From Tannerella sp. (GTDB lineage Bacteria > Bacteroidota > Bacteroidia > Bacteroidales > Tannerellaceae), in NCBI GenBank assembly GCA_031259505.1, contig JAIRLL010000224.1:1-10121 (forward strand): a DNA stretch of 10,121 bases. Reading direction: 5' to 3'. How positions within the stretch are numbered: position 1 is the first letter of the stretch; each line of letters starts with the position of its first letter. The position numbers and the translations under genes are program-made. Positions 1-6,357 of the stretch are shown here, in pieces. The notes under the pieces were generated by a model. It worked only from the letters and a program-made list of their open reading frames with translations, was not told where the DNA came from and ran no database searches.

Positions 1-183
1 CTTCCGGATGCGCCGGCGCAGGATGACGGCTAAATGTCGACAGGAGGCGACCCGATTCTTCGATTTGTATATTTTAACTCAACTCGGCAAAAATGCCCAT
101 CAAAACTTAACTTCCCGCCCATTTTCGTCCGGACTTTCTTCGGACTTCCTTCGAAGTGTGTTCGAAGCGCGCTTATGTCGAAC
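1..183. other. Non-coding stretch at the window start
   Basis: No convincing gene is seen here. A perfect 12-bp palindrome, TGCGCCGGCGCA, lies at 9-20 in a short G+C-rich patch, after which the sequence becomes mixed. Plus frame 1 reads ten codons from the window edge to a TAA at 31-33, which could be the tail of an upstream plus-strand gene but is too short to support. The right part (128-171) holds an 11-bp tandem repeat listed separately. The stretch occupies the place where the rest of the truncated minus-strand ATPase gene would be expected. Confidence 0.5.
128..171. repeat. Degenerate 11-bp tandem repeat, four units
   Basis: Four consecutive 11-base units are visible: TCCGGACTTTC, TTCGGACTTCC, TTCGAAGTGTG and TTCGAAGCGCG. 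They share a start of the form TYCGRA. The array ends 12 bases before the stop codon of the truncated minus-strand gene (184-186). Read through on the minus strand, that gene's frame would run from its stop straight into the array. The period is exact although the second half of each unit drifts. Function is unknown; it may be a local slippage product or a member of a dispersed intergenic repeat. Confidence 0.5.
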
Positions 184-549
184 TCAGGTATGTACTGCCT
201 GTGAGAAATCTTCTACAAAACCTTTCTCGGAAGAGGTATTCAATCCCGAAAAATCAAATTCCATTATTGCGTAACCGTTTCGTTCGCGTGTCGGATGTTT
301 GCCGATGTACAGATTGCCGAACATTTGATCAAATTCGTCTTTCGTATTGATGTCGTAATAATTGCGCAGCATTGTAAGAAACGTTGACTTGCCAAATTTG
401 CGCGGACGAACAAAAAAATGATTCCGGTTACTTTCTTTTTCCAACTCTTCGATAAATCGTGTTTTGTCGATATAGGCATAACCATTCAGGATAATGTCCC
501 TGAAATCCGAATTGCCGCTTGGCAGTTGTTTGCATAATCCTGGTGTCAT
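184..549 (-). pseudogene. Truncated AAA-ATPase-like protein (N-terminal part only)
   Basis: The 121-residue product matches the N-terminal region of the AAA-ATPase-like family (Pfam PF09820 type) that usually carries a C-terminal PD-(D/E)XK nuclease-like domain. Visible hallmarks are the opening KQLPSGNSDFRDII, the YAYIDKTRFIEELE segment, and the nucleotide-binding stretch FFVRPRKFGKSTFL, a Walker-A-like loop typical of this family. The full family is roughly 500 or more residues, so everything after the first quarter is missing, including sensor motifs and the nuclease domain. The frame ends at TGA (184-186) and continues only into repetitive non-coding sequence. I chose the ATG at 549; an upstream TTG at 567 would add six residues that look unlike the family. 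These genes are abundant, variable and often decayed in Bacteroidetes; a cellular role is not established. It is probably a remnant, though a short expressed protein cannot be excluded. Confidence 0.7.
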
Positions 550-578
550 TGCTATATGTCTCAACAATAAAATATCCG

Positions 579-586
579 CAAAGGTA
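579..586 (-). promoter_or_regulatory. -7 box (TACCTTTG) for the truncated ATPase gene
   Basis: Read on the minus strand this is TACCTTTG, an exact match to the Bacteroidetes -7 consensus TAnnTTTG. It lies 29 bases before the proposed ATG at 549. No clear -33 TTTG is seen at the usual spacing. The remnant gene may therefore still be transcribed. Confidence 0.4.
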
Positions 587-741
587 ATAAAAATATATAC
601 TTAAATATGCTTTTCCCGACTAATATACAAGTCATTTATTTTTCAACTTCAACACATCCATTCGCACACGCTGCCGAACGAAAGTTTGACCTGCGCAATG
701 TTTCTCAATTTCAGTTGAGTGACGGTTTGCTGTTTTTGCTG

Positions 742-749
742 TACCTTTG
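742..749 (+). promoter_or_regulatory. -7 box (TACCTTTG) with no obvious downstream gene
   Basis: This is an exact TAnnTTTG match followed by GCGCCC. A -33 element at the usual 19-base spacing is not clear; the nearest upstream TTG is at 715-717, about 24 bases away. Transcription would start near 755, exactly where a set of inverted repeats begins. The nearest gene on this strand is rplS, 270 bases downstream with its own promoter, so this box may serve a separate short transcript. Confidence 0.4.
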
Positions 750-754
750 CGCCC

Positions 755-840
755 GTGTGCAAGTCATACACAAAAACAGGTGAAATCCTGCACATAGCAA
801 AGCGTTGTACAATTTATCTTACATCAGCGCTTTGTCTTTT
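755..840 (+). ncRNA. Candidate small structured RNA
   Basis: The 86 bases after the -7 box at 742 contain several paired segments. GTGTGCA (755-761) can pair with TGCACAT (789-795). Inside that, CAGG (777-780) can pair with CCTG (787-790), and GTGTG (755-759) can alternatively pair with TACAC (767-771). A second hairpin pairs CAAAGCG (798-804) with CGCTTTG (828-834), with an inner TGTA/TACA helix (806-809, 820-823). It is followed by the T-rich TCTTTT (835-840), so it could end transcription. No family such as 6S, SRP or a known riboswitch is recognised. Low to moderate confidence; the alternative is an unrelated intergenic fold. Confidence 0.3.
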
Positions 841-902
841 ACAGATAACTCGTGAACTGCGGATTTAAAGATTTACACCAATAAAAAATATTGTCTATAT
901 AT

Positions 903-933
903 TTTGTGATACAATAATTTTTTTGTTCCTTTG
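903..933 (+). promoter_or_regulatory. rplS promoter, Bacteroidetes type
   Basis: TTTG at 903-906 is separated by exactly 19 bases from TTCCTTTG at 926-933. This fits the -33/-7 consensus TTTG-N19-TAnnTTTG apart from T for A in the second -7 position. Transcription would start near 940, leaving a leader of about 80 bases before the rplS ATG at 1021. Confidence 0.6.
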
Positions 934-950
934 CACCCGCTTTACGTAAT

Positions 951-978
951 CTCTGGTGGGAAAAGAGTAGTCCGCTAC
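951..978 (+). promoter_or_regulatory. Possible structured leader of rplS
   Basis: Two small adjacent hairpins are possible in the presumed rplS leader: CTCT (951-954) with AGAG (964-967), and GTAG (967-970) with CTAC (975-978) around a TCCG loop. They share the G at 967, so they would compete or stack. Ribosomal-protein leaders that bind their own product are known for L19 in other bacterial groups, but I do not recognise this one as a member of a named family. Confidence 0.25.
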
Positions 979-1020
979 ATTGCGTTTCGTTGTAAACAAA
1001 ATATAAAAAGCTGAAAGATA

Positions 1021-1368
1021 ATGGATTTAATTAAAGTTGCAGAAGAAGCATTTGCTACCGGAAAAGAACATCCGGCATTCAAAAGCGGTGACACGATAAC
1101 GGTTTCGTATCGAATTACCGAAGGAAACAAAGAACGTATCCAGCAATACAAGGGCGTTGTTATCCGCATTTCGGGACATGGCAGCAAAAAGCGTTTTACC
1201 GTTCGTAAAATGTCCGAAAATGTAGGCGTTGAAAGAATCTTCCCGATGGATTCTCCGTTTATCGAAAGTATTGCGCTGAACAAGGTCGGAAAGGTACGCA
1301 GAGCGAAATTGTACTATTTGCGCCAGCGCACCGGAAAGAAGGCACGTATTAAGGAAAAACGTATTTAA
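1021..1368 (+). CDS. rplS: 50S ribosomal protein L19 (bL19)
   Basis: The 115-residue product has the usual length and sequence of bacterial L19. Recognisable family segments are [20 protein letters not shown] (about 20-39), the QQYKGVVI strand followed by [17 protein letters not shown] (about 60-76), and the basic C-terminal part [19 protein letters not shown]. In other bacteria L19 sits at the interface of the 30S and 50S subunits and helps form an intersubunit bridge. The ATG at 1021 is the only sensible start; only a weak GAAAG lies upstream, as is normal for Bacteroidetes, which rely little on Shine-Dalgarno pairing. The gene has its own promoter at 903-933 and a strong terminator at 1386-1423, so it is probably monocistronic rather than part of the rpsP-rimM-trmD-rplS operon seen in many other bacteria. 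Confidence 0.97.
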   Translation: MDLIKVAEEAFATGKEHPAFKSGDTITVSYRITEGNKERIQQYKGVVIRISGHGSKKRFTVRKMSENVGVERIFPMDSPFIESIALNKVGKVRRAKLYYLRQRTGKKARIKEKRI

Positions 1369-1385
1369 TTTGGAGTTAATATGGG

Positions 1386-1423
1386 AAAAAGGTCATGTTG
1401 CATCTGTAATGTGACTTTTTTTT
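1386..1423 (+). terminator. Intrinsic terminator after rplS
   Basis: AAAAAG (1386-1391), one bulged G, then TCATGTT (1393-1399) pairs across an 8-base loop with AATGTGA (1408-1414) and C (1415). The final run of eight T (1416-1423) pairs with the A-tract. Two G-T wobbles occur in the stem. The A-tract, stem and T-tract arrangement is that of a rho-independent terminator, and it lies 18 bases after the rplS stop codon. Because of the A-tract it could also work from the minus strand. Confidence 0.85.
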
Positions 1424-1433
1424 GCCGTGAAAA

Positions 1434-1449
1434 CAGGAAAATATTCCTG
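1434..1449. promoter_or_regulatory. Palindrome upstream of the transketolase promoter
   Basis: CAGGAA (1434-1439) and TTCCTG (1444-1449) form a perfect inverted repeat around AATA. It ends 28 bases before the -7 box at 1478, so it covers the region at and just upstream of the -33 position. This placement would suit an activator or repressor site for the pentose-phosphate cluster. The hairpin has no T-tract, so it does not look like a second terminator. Confidence 0.4.
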
Positions 1450-1477
1450 ATGTGGACACAGTTTCGGAGGAAATGGT

Positions 1478-1485
1478 TACCTTTG
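1478..1485 (+). promoter_or_regulatory. -7 box (TACCTTTG) of the tkt-rpiB-tex cluster
   Basis: This is an exact TAnnTTTG match, 51 bases before the tkt ATG and downstream of the rplS terminator. No perfect -33 TTTG lies at 19 bases; TGTG at 1451-1454 is 23 bases away. The position between a terminator and the first gene of a tight cluster supports it as the operon promoter. Confidence 0.6.
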
Positions 1486-1536
1486 CAGACATACATGCAT
1501 AATTGTCATTGAATAAGTTAAGATAAAAAAATCACT

Positions 1537-3567
1537 ATGAGTGAAATCAAAGTAATGAATCGTGCGGCGGACAACATCAGAATACTGTCCGCTGCGATGG
1601 TCGAAAAAGCAAAGTCCGGCCATCCTGGAGGCGCTATGGGCGGCGCCGATTTTGTGAATGTGCTTTATGCCGGGTTTTTGAACTACAATCCGGAAAAACC
1701 GGACTATCCGTTCAGAGATCGCTTCTTTCTTGATCCGGGACACATGTCGCCGATGCTTTATTCTGTCCTGTCGCTTACGGGATTGATTCCGCTGGAAGAA
1801 TTAAAAAGTTTCCGTCAGTGGGGCAGCCTCACGCCCGGACATCCCGAAGTGGACTTCTCGCACGGCATCGAAAATACTTCCGGGCCGCTGGGACAGGGAC
1901 ATGCCATGGCGCTGGGCGCAGCTATCGCCGAGCGTTTTATGGCGGCGCGTTTCGGAGAATGGATGGCGCACAAGACGTATGCCTACATCTCGGACGGAGG
2001 CATACAGGAGGAAATTTCGCAGGGCGCAGGGCGCGTCGCAGGACATTTGGGTCTCAGCAACCTGATCATGTATTACGACTCGAACAACATCCAGCTATCC
2101 ACGAAGGTAGAAGAAGTAGATACCGAAGACGTGGCTGCGAAATACAGAGCCTGGAACTGGAATGTCATCAGCGTCAACGGCAGTTCGGCAGACGAGATAC
2201 GCAAGGCGCTGAATGCCGCCCTGACCGAAACGGAGCGTCCGACGCTGATTATCGGGCATACCGTCATGGGTAAAGGCGCGGTAGACGCTTCGGGCAATAA
2301 CTACGAAAACAAAGTATCTACCCACGGACAGCCGCTCTCGGCAGCAGGAGCCGATTTTGCAGCAACCGTCAGAAATCTGGGTGGCAACCCCGACGAGCCG
2401 TTTGTAATCTTCCCGGAAGTCAAAACGCTCTACAACAACCGCCGCGGCGAACTGCTGAACTGGTATCGGGAACGCATTGAGACGGAGAAAAAATGGCGTG
2501 CGACAAATCCCGCACTGTCCGCCAAATTAGACCTTTTCCTGAGCGGAGCCGCGCCCGAAATAGATTATTCGGCCATCGCCATGAAAGAAAATGTGGCCAC
2601 CCGCGCAGCTTCGGCTACGGTGCTCGGTACGTTCGCCGAAAAAATAGAAAACATGATCGTGGCATCGGCAGACCTGAGCAACTCGGATAAAACCGATGGC
2701 TTCCTGAAAAAGACAAAAGCCTTCACGAAAGGCGATTTCAGCGGACAGTTCCTGCAAATGGGCGTGTGCGAACTGACCATGGCGTGCGTCATGAACGGAA
2801 TGGCGCTGCATGGCGGCGTGATCCCTGCCTGCGGGACATTCTTCGTTTTTTCGGACTACATGAAGCCGGCCGCACGGTTGGCTGCCCTGATGCATCTGCA
2901 CGTGATTTACATCTGGACGCACGACTCGTTTCGCGTAGGCGAAGACGGGCCGACGCATCAGCCTGTTGAACATGAAGCGCAAATCCGTCTGCTCGAACAT
3001 CTGCACAATCACAGGGGCGAACGTTCCATGACAGTGTTGCGTCCGGCCGACGGCGCGGAAACAATCGCAGCATGGAAAATGGCTGTCGAAAGTAAACGCC
3101 CCGTCGCCCTGATTCTCTCTCGACAGAACATAACCGATTTGCCCTCGACTTCGGGCAACCGTCTGGCCGACGCGATGCAGTTGTTCAAGGGGGCGTATGT
3201 TATCTCGGACTGCAACGGCGCGCCTGATGCGGTCTTGCTTGCAAGCGGTTCGGAAGTGGCGACGCTTGTCGAAGGCGCGGCGCTGCTCGACAGGGAAGGA
3301 ATCAGGACGCGAATTGTATCCGTACCTTCCGAAGGACTGTTTCGCGACCAGTCCGAAGAATACCGGCAACAGGTGTTGCCTCCGGGCATTGTCCGTTACG
3401 GTCTGACGTCGGGGTTGCCCGTCACGCTGGCCACGCTGGTCGGCGATAATGGATATATCCACGGAATGACGCATTTCGGCTATTCGGCTCCATACAAGGT
3501 GTTGGACAAAACGTTTGGCTTCACAGGAGAAAACGTGTACGGGCAGGTGAAGAAACTTGTTAAATGA
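1537..3567 (+). CDS. tkt: Transketolase
   Basis: This 676-residue single chain has the standard transketolase length and domain order. It contains the N-terminal thiamine-diphosphate (pyrophosphate-binding) domain at about 1-330, the pyrimidine-binding domain at about 350-530, and the C-terminal domain at about 550-676. It transfers two-carbon ketol units between sugar phosphates in the cytoplasmic non-oxidative pentose-phosphate pathway. Visible motifs are SGHPGG (27-32, active-site His29), GPLGQG (116-121), SDGGIQEE (152-159) followed by DSNN (181-184) for metal and diphosphate binding, STHG (261-264), GVCELTM (409-415) with the presumed cofactor-activating Glu412, and GEDGPTHQP (468-476). 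The diphosphate motif starts with Ser instead of the usual Gly (SDG for GDG), and GVCELTM replaces the common GVRE-type sequence; I believe both occur in other Bacteroidetes enzymes. The ATG at 1537 gives the expected N-terminus. It is the first gene of a cluster, four bases before rpiB. Confidence 0.96.
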   Translation: MSEIKVMNRAADNIRILSAAMVEKAKSGHPGGAMGGADFVNVLYAGFLNYNPEKPDYPFRDRFFLDPGHMSPMLYSVLSLTGLIPLEELKSFRQWGSLTPGHPEVDFSHGIENTSGPLGQGHAMALGAAIAERFMAARFGEWMAHKTYAYISDGGIQEEISQGAGRVAGHLGLSNLIMYYDSNNIQLSTKVEEVDTEDVAAKYRAWNWNVISVNGSSADEIRKALNAALTETERPTLIIGHTVMGKGAVDASGNNYENKVSTHGQPLSAAGADFAATVRNLGGNPDEPFVIFPEVKTLYNNRRGELLNWYRERIETEKKWRATNPALSAKLDLFLSGAAPEIDYSAIAMKENVATRAASATVLGTFAEKIENMIVASADLSNSDKTDGFLKKTKAFTKGDFSGQFLQMGVCELTMACVMNGMALHGGVIPACGTFFVFSDYMKPAARLAALMHLHVIYIWTHDSFRVGEDGPTHQPVEHEAQIRLLEHLHNHRGERSMTVLRPADGAETIAAWKMAVESKRPVALILSRQNITDLPSTSGNRLADAMQLFKGAYVISDCNGAPDAVLLASGSEVATLVEGAALLDREGIRTRIVSVPSEGLFRDQSEEYRQQVLPPGIVRYGLTSGLPVTLATLVGDNGYIHGMTHFGYSAPYKVLDKTFGFTGENVYGQVKKLVK

Positions 3568-3571
3568 CCGG

Positions 3572-4009
3572 ATGCGAATCATTGGTTTTGCCGGCGATCA
3601 TGCCGGTTTTGAACTTAAGGAAATTACCCGGAAATACGTTGAATCGCTTGGGTATTTGAGTAAGGATTTCGGTGCGTATTCGGCCGAGAGTTCCGATTAT
3701 CCGGACTATGCCCATCCGCTTGCCTCGGCCGTCGAGTCGGGGCAAGTGGAGTTGGGGATGGCGTTCTGCGGGACGGGAAACGGCATCAGCATCACACTGA
3801 ACAAGCACCGGACGATTCGCTCCGCCATCTGCTGGCTACCGGAGATTGCCCGGCTGGCGCGCGCTCACAACGACGCCAATATTCTTGTCCTGCCTGCGCG
3901 ATTCATCACGCCCGACGAAATGAAAGCGATTGTCAACGTCTTTTTGAACACAGCTTTTGAAGGCGGACGACATCTGCGGCGCGTGGAAAAGATTTCGGCC
4001 AACATATAA
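3572..4009 (+). CDS. rpiB: Ribose-5-phosphate isomerase B
   Basis: The 145-residue product belongs to the RpiB/LacA/LacB family and interconverts ribose 5-phosphate and ribulose 5-phosphate. Motifs are the start MRIIGFAGDHAGFELK (1-16), DYPDYA (42-47), the catalytic FCGTGNG (65-71) with Cys66, the NKHRTIR segment, and RAHNDANILVLPAR (97-110) with His99. Cys66 and His99 fall at the same numbers as the known catalytic residues of the E. coli enzyme. I chose the ATG at 3572, four bases after the tkt stop. The frame is open back to a TTG at 3557, but that would add five residues absent from the family and overlap tkt. The spacing implies co-transcription with tkt: the two enzymes act in adjacent steps of the pentose-phosphate pathway and together supply ribose for nucleotides. 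LacAB-type galactose-6-phosphate isomerase is less likely given this context. Confidence 0.95.
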   Translation: MRIIGFAGDHAGFELKEITRKYVESLGYLSKDFGAYSAESSDYPDYAHPLASAVESGQVELGMAFCGTGNGISITLNKHRTIRSAICWLPEIARLARAHNDANILVLPARFITPDEMKAIVNVFLNTAFEGGRHLRRVEKISANI

Positions 4010-4030
4010 TTAATATATATCCTTAGAAAC

Positions 4031-6160
4031 TTGGAAACATCTTTATTTTATACTCTGATATCGAATAGGCTGTCCATCCCGGCCGGTCAGGTCGAACGAA
4101 CTGTGGGCCTGCTGGACGGAGGAGCGACCATTCCGTTCATCAGCCGCTACCGGAAAGAGATGACGGGAGGGCTGGACGAGGTGCAAATCGGCGACATAAA
4201 AGATTATTACGAAAAACTTCGCGAGTTGGCGAAGAGAAAGAATACTATCCTCGCCGCCATCGAAGAACAGGGCAAGTTGACCTCCGAACTGAAACAGCGC
4301 ATCGACGATTCGTGGGATGGCGCCGAACTGGAAGATCTCTACATGCCATACAAGCCCAAACGGACAACCCGCGCGGAAATCGCCCGTAAAAAAGGTCTGG
4401 AACCGCTGGCGCAAATCATCATGAAACAGAACGAACGGGACCTGACCCTGCGTGTGAAGACGTTTGTTACCGGCGAAGTGAAAGACGCGGGCGAAGCCTT
4501 GCAGGGCGCCCGCGACATTATCGCCGAATGGGTGAACGAAGACGAGGACGCCCGCCGGATGGTGCGCAATTCCTTTGCACGCACGGCCGTCATCACGTCG
4601 AAAGTAGTGAAAGGCAAGGATGAAGAAGGCGACAAGTATCGCGATTACTTTGATTTCAGCGAACCGTTGAACCGCTGTTCGTCGCACCGGCTGCTGGCGT
4701 TGCGCAGGGGAGAGAGCGAAGGTATTTTGCGTGTAAGCATCTCGCCCGATACGGAAGAATGCGTCGAACGGTTGCATCGCCGCTTTGTGAAAGAGCGAAA
4801 CGAATCGTCCGAACACGTGACCGAAGCGGTCGGCGATGCTTTCAAACGTCTGCTCAAACCATCTATCGAAACGGAGTTTGCCAACCTCGGCAAAACCCGC
4901 GCCGACGGGGAAGCGATTCGCGTCTTTGCCGAAAACCTGCGTCAGTTGCTGCTGGCGCCGCCGCTGGGTCAACGCCGCGTGCTGGCCATCGACCCCGGCT
5001 ATCGCACCGGCTGCAAACTGGTCTGCCTCGATGCACAGGGGAACCTGCTGCACAACGAAACGATATATCCGCATCCGCCGCGCAGCGAAGCGGGAAAGGC
5101 TGCCGCCAAAGTATCTCATCTGGTTTCGAGCTACGCCATCGAAGCCATCGCCGTGGGAAACGGAACGGCAAGCCGCGAAACGGAACAGTTTATTACCGGC
5201 ATACGGTTCGACCGCAAAATAAATGTCTTCTCCGTCAGCGAAAACGGCGCGTCGGTCTATTCGGCGTCGAAGGTTGCCCGCGAGGAATTTCCCGAATACG
5301 ACGTCACCGTGCGCGGGGCTGTCAGCATCGGCCGCCGCCTGATAGACCCGCTGGCCGAACTGGTGAAAATAGACCCGAAAAGCATCGGCGTCGGACAGTA
5401 TCAGCACGACGTTGACCAGATGCTGCTGAAAAAAAGTCTCGACCAGACGGTAGAAAACTGCGTGAACCTTGTAGGTGTCAATGTGAACACTGCCGGCAAA
5501 CATTTGTTGACGTATGTATCGGGACTTGGCCCTGCGCTGGCGCAAAACATTGTCGACTACCGTGCGGAACACGGGGCTTTCAAAAATCGCAAAGACCTGC
5601 TGCACGTTCCCCGGATGGGAGCGAAGGCTTTCGAACAGTGTGCAGGGTTCCTCCGCATCGAAGGAGGCGACAACCCGCTCGACAATTCGGCCGTTCATCC
5701 CGAAAGCTATCCGGTAGTGCAAAGCATGGCGTGCGATCTCAACTGTACCGTCATGGCGCTGATTGTCGACAGGGATTTGAAAAAGAAACTGAATCTCGAA
5801 CTCTATACTTCAGCTACGGTCGGGATGCCCACGCTGCTCGACATCATGGCCGAACTGGACAAACCGGGTCGCGACCCGCGACAGTCAATACAGGTGTTTG
5901 CCTTCGACCCGTCGATAAAAACCATCGAAGACCTGCGCGAAGGACAGGTGTTGCCGGGCATCGTGACGAACATCACCAATTTCGGATGCTTTGTCGACAT
6001 CGGCATCAAGGAAAACGGGCTTGTGCATATTTCGGAAATGGCTGACCGTTTTGTTTCCGACCCGACGCAGATTGTTTCGGTTCATCAGCACGTGACGGTA
6101 AAAGTGTTGAGCGCCGATGTTGCCCGCAAGCGCGTACAACTGTCCATGAAAGGACTTTAG
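4031..6160 (+). CDS. tex: Tex-family transcription accessory / RNA-binding protein
   Basis: The 709-residue protein has the full architecture of Tex. The N-terminal helical domain (about 1-190) contains GATIPFISRYRKE (31-43) and GLDE. The YqgF/RNase-H-like fold (about 315-445) contains LAIDPGYRTGCKL (318-330) and VGNGTASRETE (375-385). The signature RRLIDPLAELVKIDPKS (435-451) leads into helix-hairpin-helix repeats (about 490-620, e.g. SGLGPALAQNIVDYR). An S1 RNA-binding domain (about 637-706) contains GIVTNITNFGCFVDIG and GLVHISEM. Tex is a cytoplasmic nucleic-acid-binding protein linked to transcription and RNA metabolism; its exact activity is debated. The start is TTG at 4031: an in-frame stop lies at 4007-4009 and the first in-frame ATG would delete the conserved RYRKE region. 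It begins 21 bases after rpiB with no terminator between, so it is probably the third gene of the tkt operon. Confidence 0.94.
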   Translation: METSLFYTLISNRLSIPAGQVERTVGLLDGGATIPFISRYRKEMTGGLDEVQIGDIKDYYEKLRELAKRKNTILAAIEEQGKLTSELKQRIDDSWDGAELEDLYMPYKPKRTTRAEIARKKGLEPLAQIIMKQNERDLTLRVKTFVTGEVKDAGEALQGARDIIAEWVNEDEDARRMVRNSFARTAVITSKVVKGKDEEGDKYRDYFDFSEPLNRCSSHRLLALRRGESEGILRVSISPDTEECVERLHRRFVKERNESSEHVTEAVGDAFKRLLKPSIETEFANLGKTRADGEAIRVFAENLRQLLLAPPLGQRRVLAIDPGYRTGCKLVCLDAQGNLLHNETIYPHPPRSEAGKAAAKVSHLVSSYAIEAIAVGNGTASRETEQFITGIRFDRKINVFSVSENGASVYSASKVAREEFPEYDVTVRGAVSIGRRLIDPLAELVKIDPKSIGVGQYQHDVDQMLLKKSLDQTVENCVNLVGVNVNTAGKHLLTYVSGLGPALAQNIVDYRAEHGAFKNRKDLLHVPRMGAKAFEQCAGFLRIEGGDNPLDNSAVHPESYPVVQSMACDLNCTVMALIVDRDLKKKLNLELYTSATVGMPTLLDIMAELDKPGRDPRQSIQVFAFDPSIKTIEDLREGQVLPGIVTNITNFGCFVDIGIKENGLVHISEMADRFVSDPTQIVSVHQHVTVKVLSADVARKRVQLSMKGL

Positions 6161-6178
6161 CCCGGACTGGGGGCATGA

Positions 6179-6199
6179 TTGCGTGTTACGCAACGTATT
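6179..6199 (+). terminator. Weak hairpin after tex, possible terminator
   Basis: TTGCGT (6179-6184) and ACGCAA (6188-6193) form a 6-bp stem with a GTT loop, followed by CGTATTTT. It lies 18 bases past the tex stop. The T-tract is short and displaced, so termination is plausible but not strong. The same arm takes part in a longer-range inverted repeat with 6279-6287. Confidence 0.3.
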
Positions 6200-6287
6200 T
6201 TCCCCGCCACACTGTGAGGGAAAAAACACGCGCGGTGCATACGGTTTGGGGAGAAAAATTACCCGGTTTGTCCGATTATGCGTAACA
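6184..6287. repeat. 9-bp inverted repeat in the convergent tex/GH78 spacer
   Basis: TGTTACGCA at 6184-6192 is exactly complementary to TGCGTAACA at 6279-6287. The enclosed segment holds a further hairpin, TTTTCCC (6198-6204) with GGGAAAA (6218-6224) and an inner CAC/GTG pair. That hairpin has its T-rich side on the left and A-rich side on the right, the wrong order for an intrinsic terminator in either direction. The whole spacer (6161-6357) contains no gene; mutual exclusion of folds could shape 3' ends of the two convergent transcripts. Confidence 0.3.
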
Positions 6288-6357
6288 TGAATTATTTGAA
6301 GATTCAGGAATTAATCAGACGCAGTCCGGGCAATATTTCCTTCGGTTATGTTCACGG

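Larger units (their letters stand above)
568..1020. other. Gene-free region between the ATPase remnant and rplS
   Basis: No open reading frame here has family-like content. Contents from left to right are: the divergent promoter of the remnant gene (579-586); a small inverted repeat, CTCAA at 704-708 with TTGAG at 715-719; a plus-strand -7 box at 742-749 followed by self-complementary sequence to about 840; an A+T-rich spacer; and the rplS promoter and leader (903-1020). Confidence 0.6.

Noticed and set aside
1..33. Possible 3' end of a plus-strand gene (ten codons then TAA at 31-33)
   Set aside because: Too short to support; no recognisable sequence and the codons may be chance.
2527..3582. 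Long minus-strand open frame of 351 codons opposite tkt
   Set aside because: It is a shadow of the transketolase gene, whose motifs are unambiguous; the antisense protein resembles no family and has no start context.
4043..5722. Minus-strand open frame of 559 codons opposite tex
   Set aside because: A product of the G+C-rich codon use of tex on the other strand; its sequence is low in family-like features and rich in Phe, Arg and His.
6198..6224. Hairpin TTTTCCC/GGGAAAA as a bidirectional terminator between tex and the rhamnosidase gene
   Set aside because: The T-rich side precedes and the A-rich side follows the stem on the plus strand, and the same holds on the minus strand, so neither direction gets a 3' U-tract.
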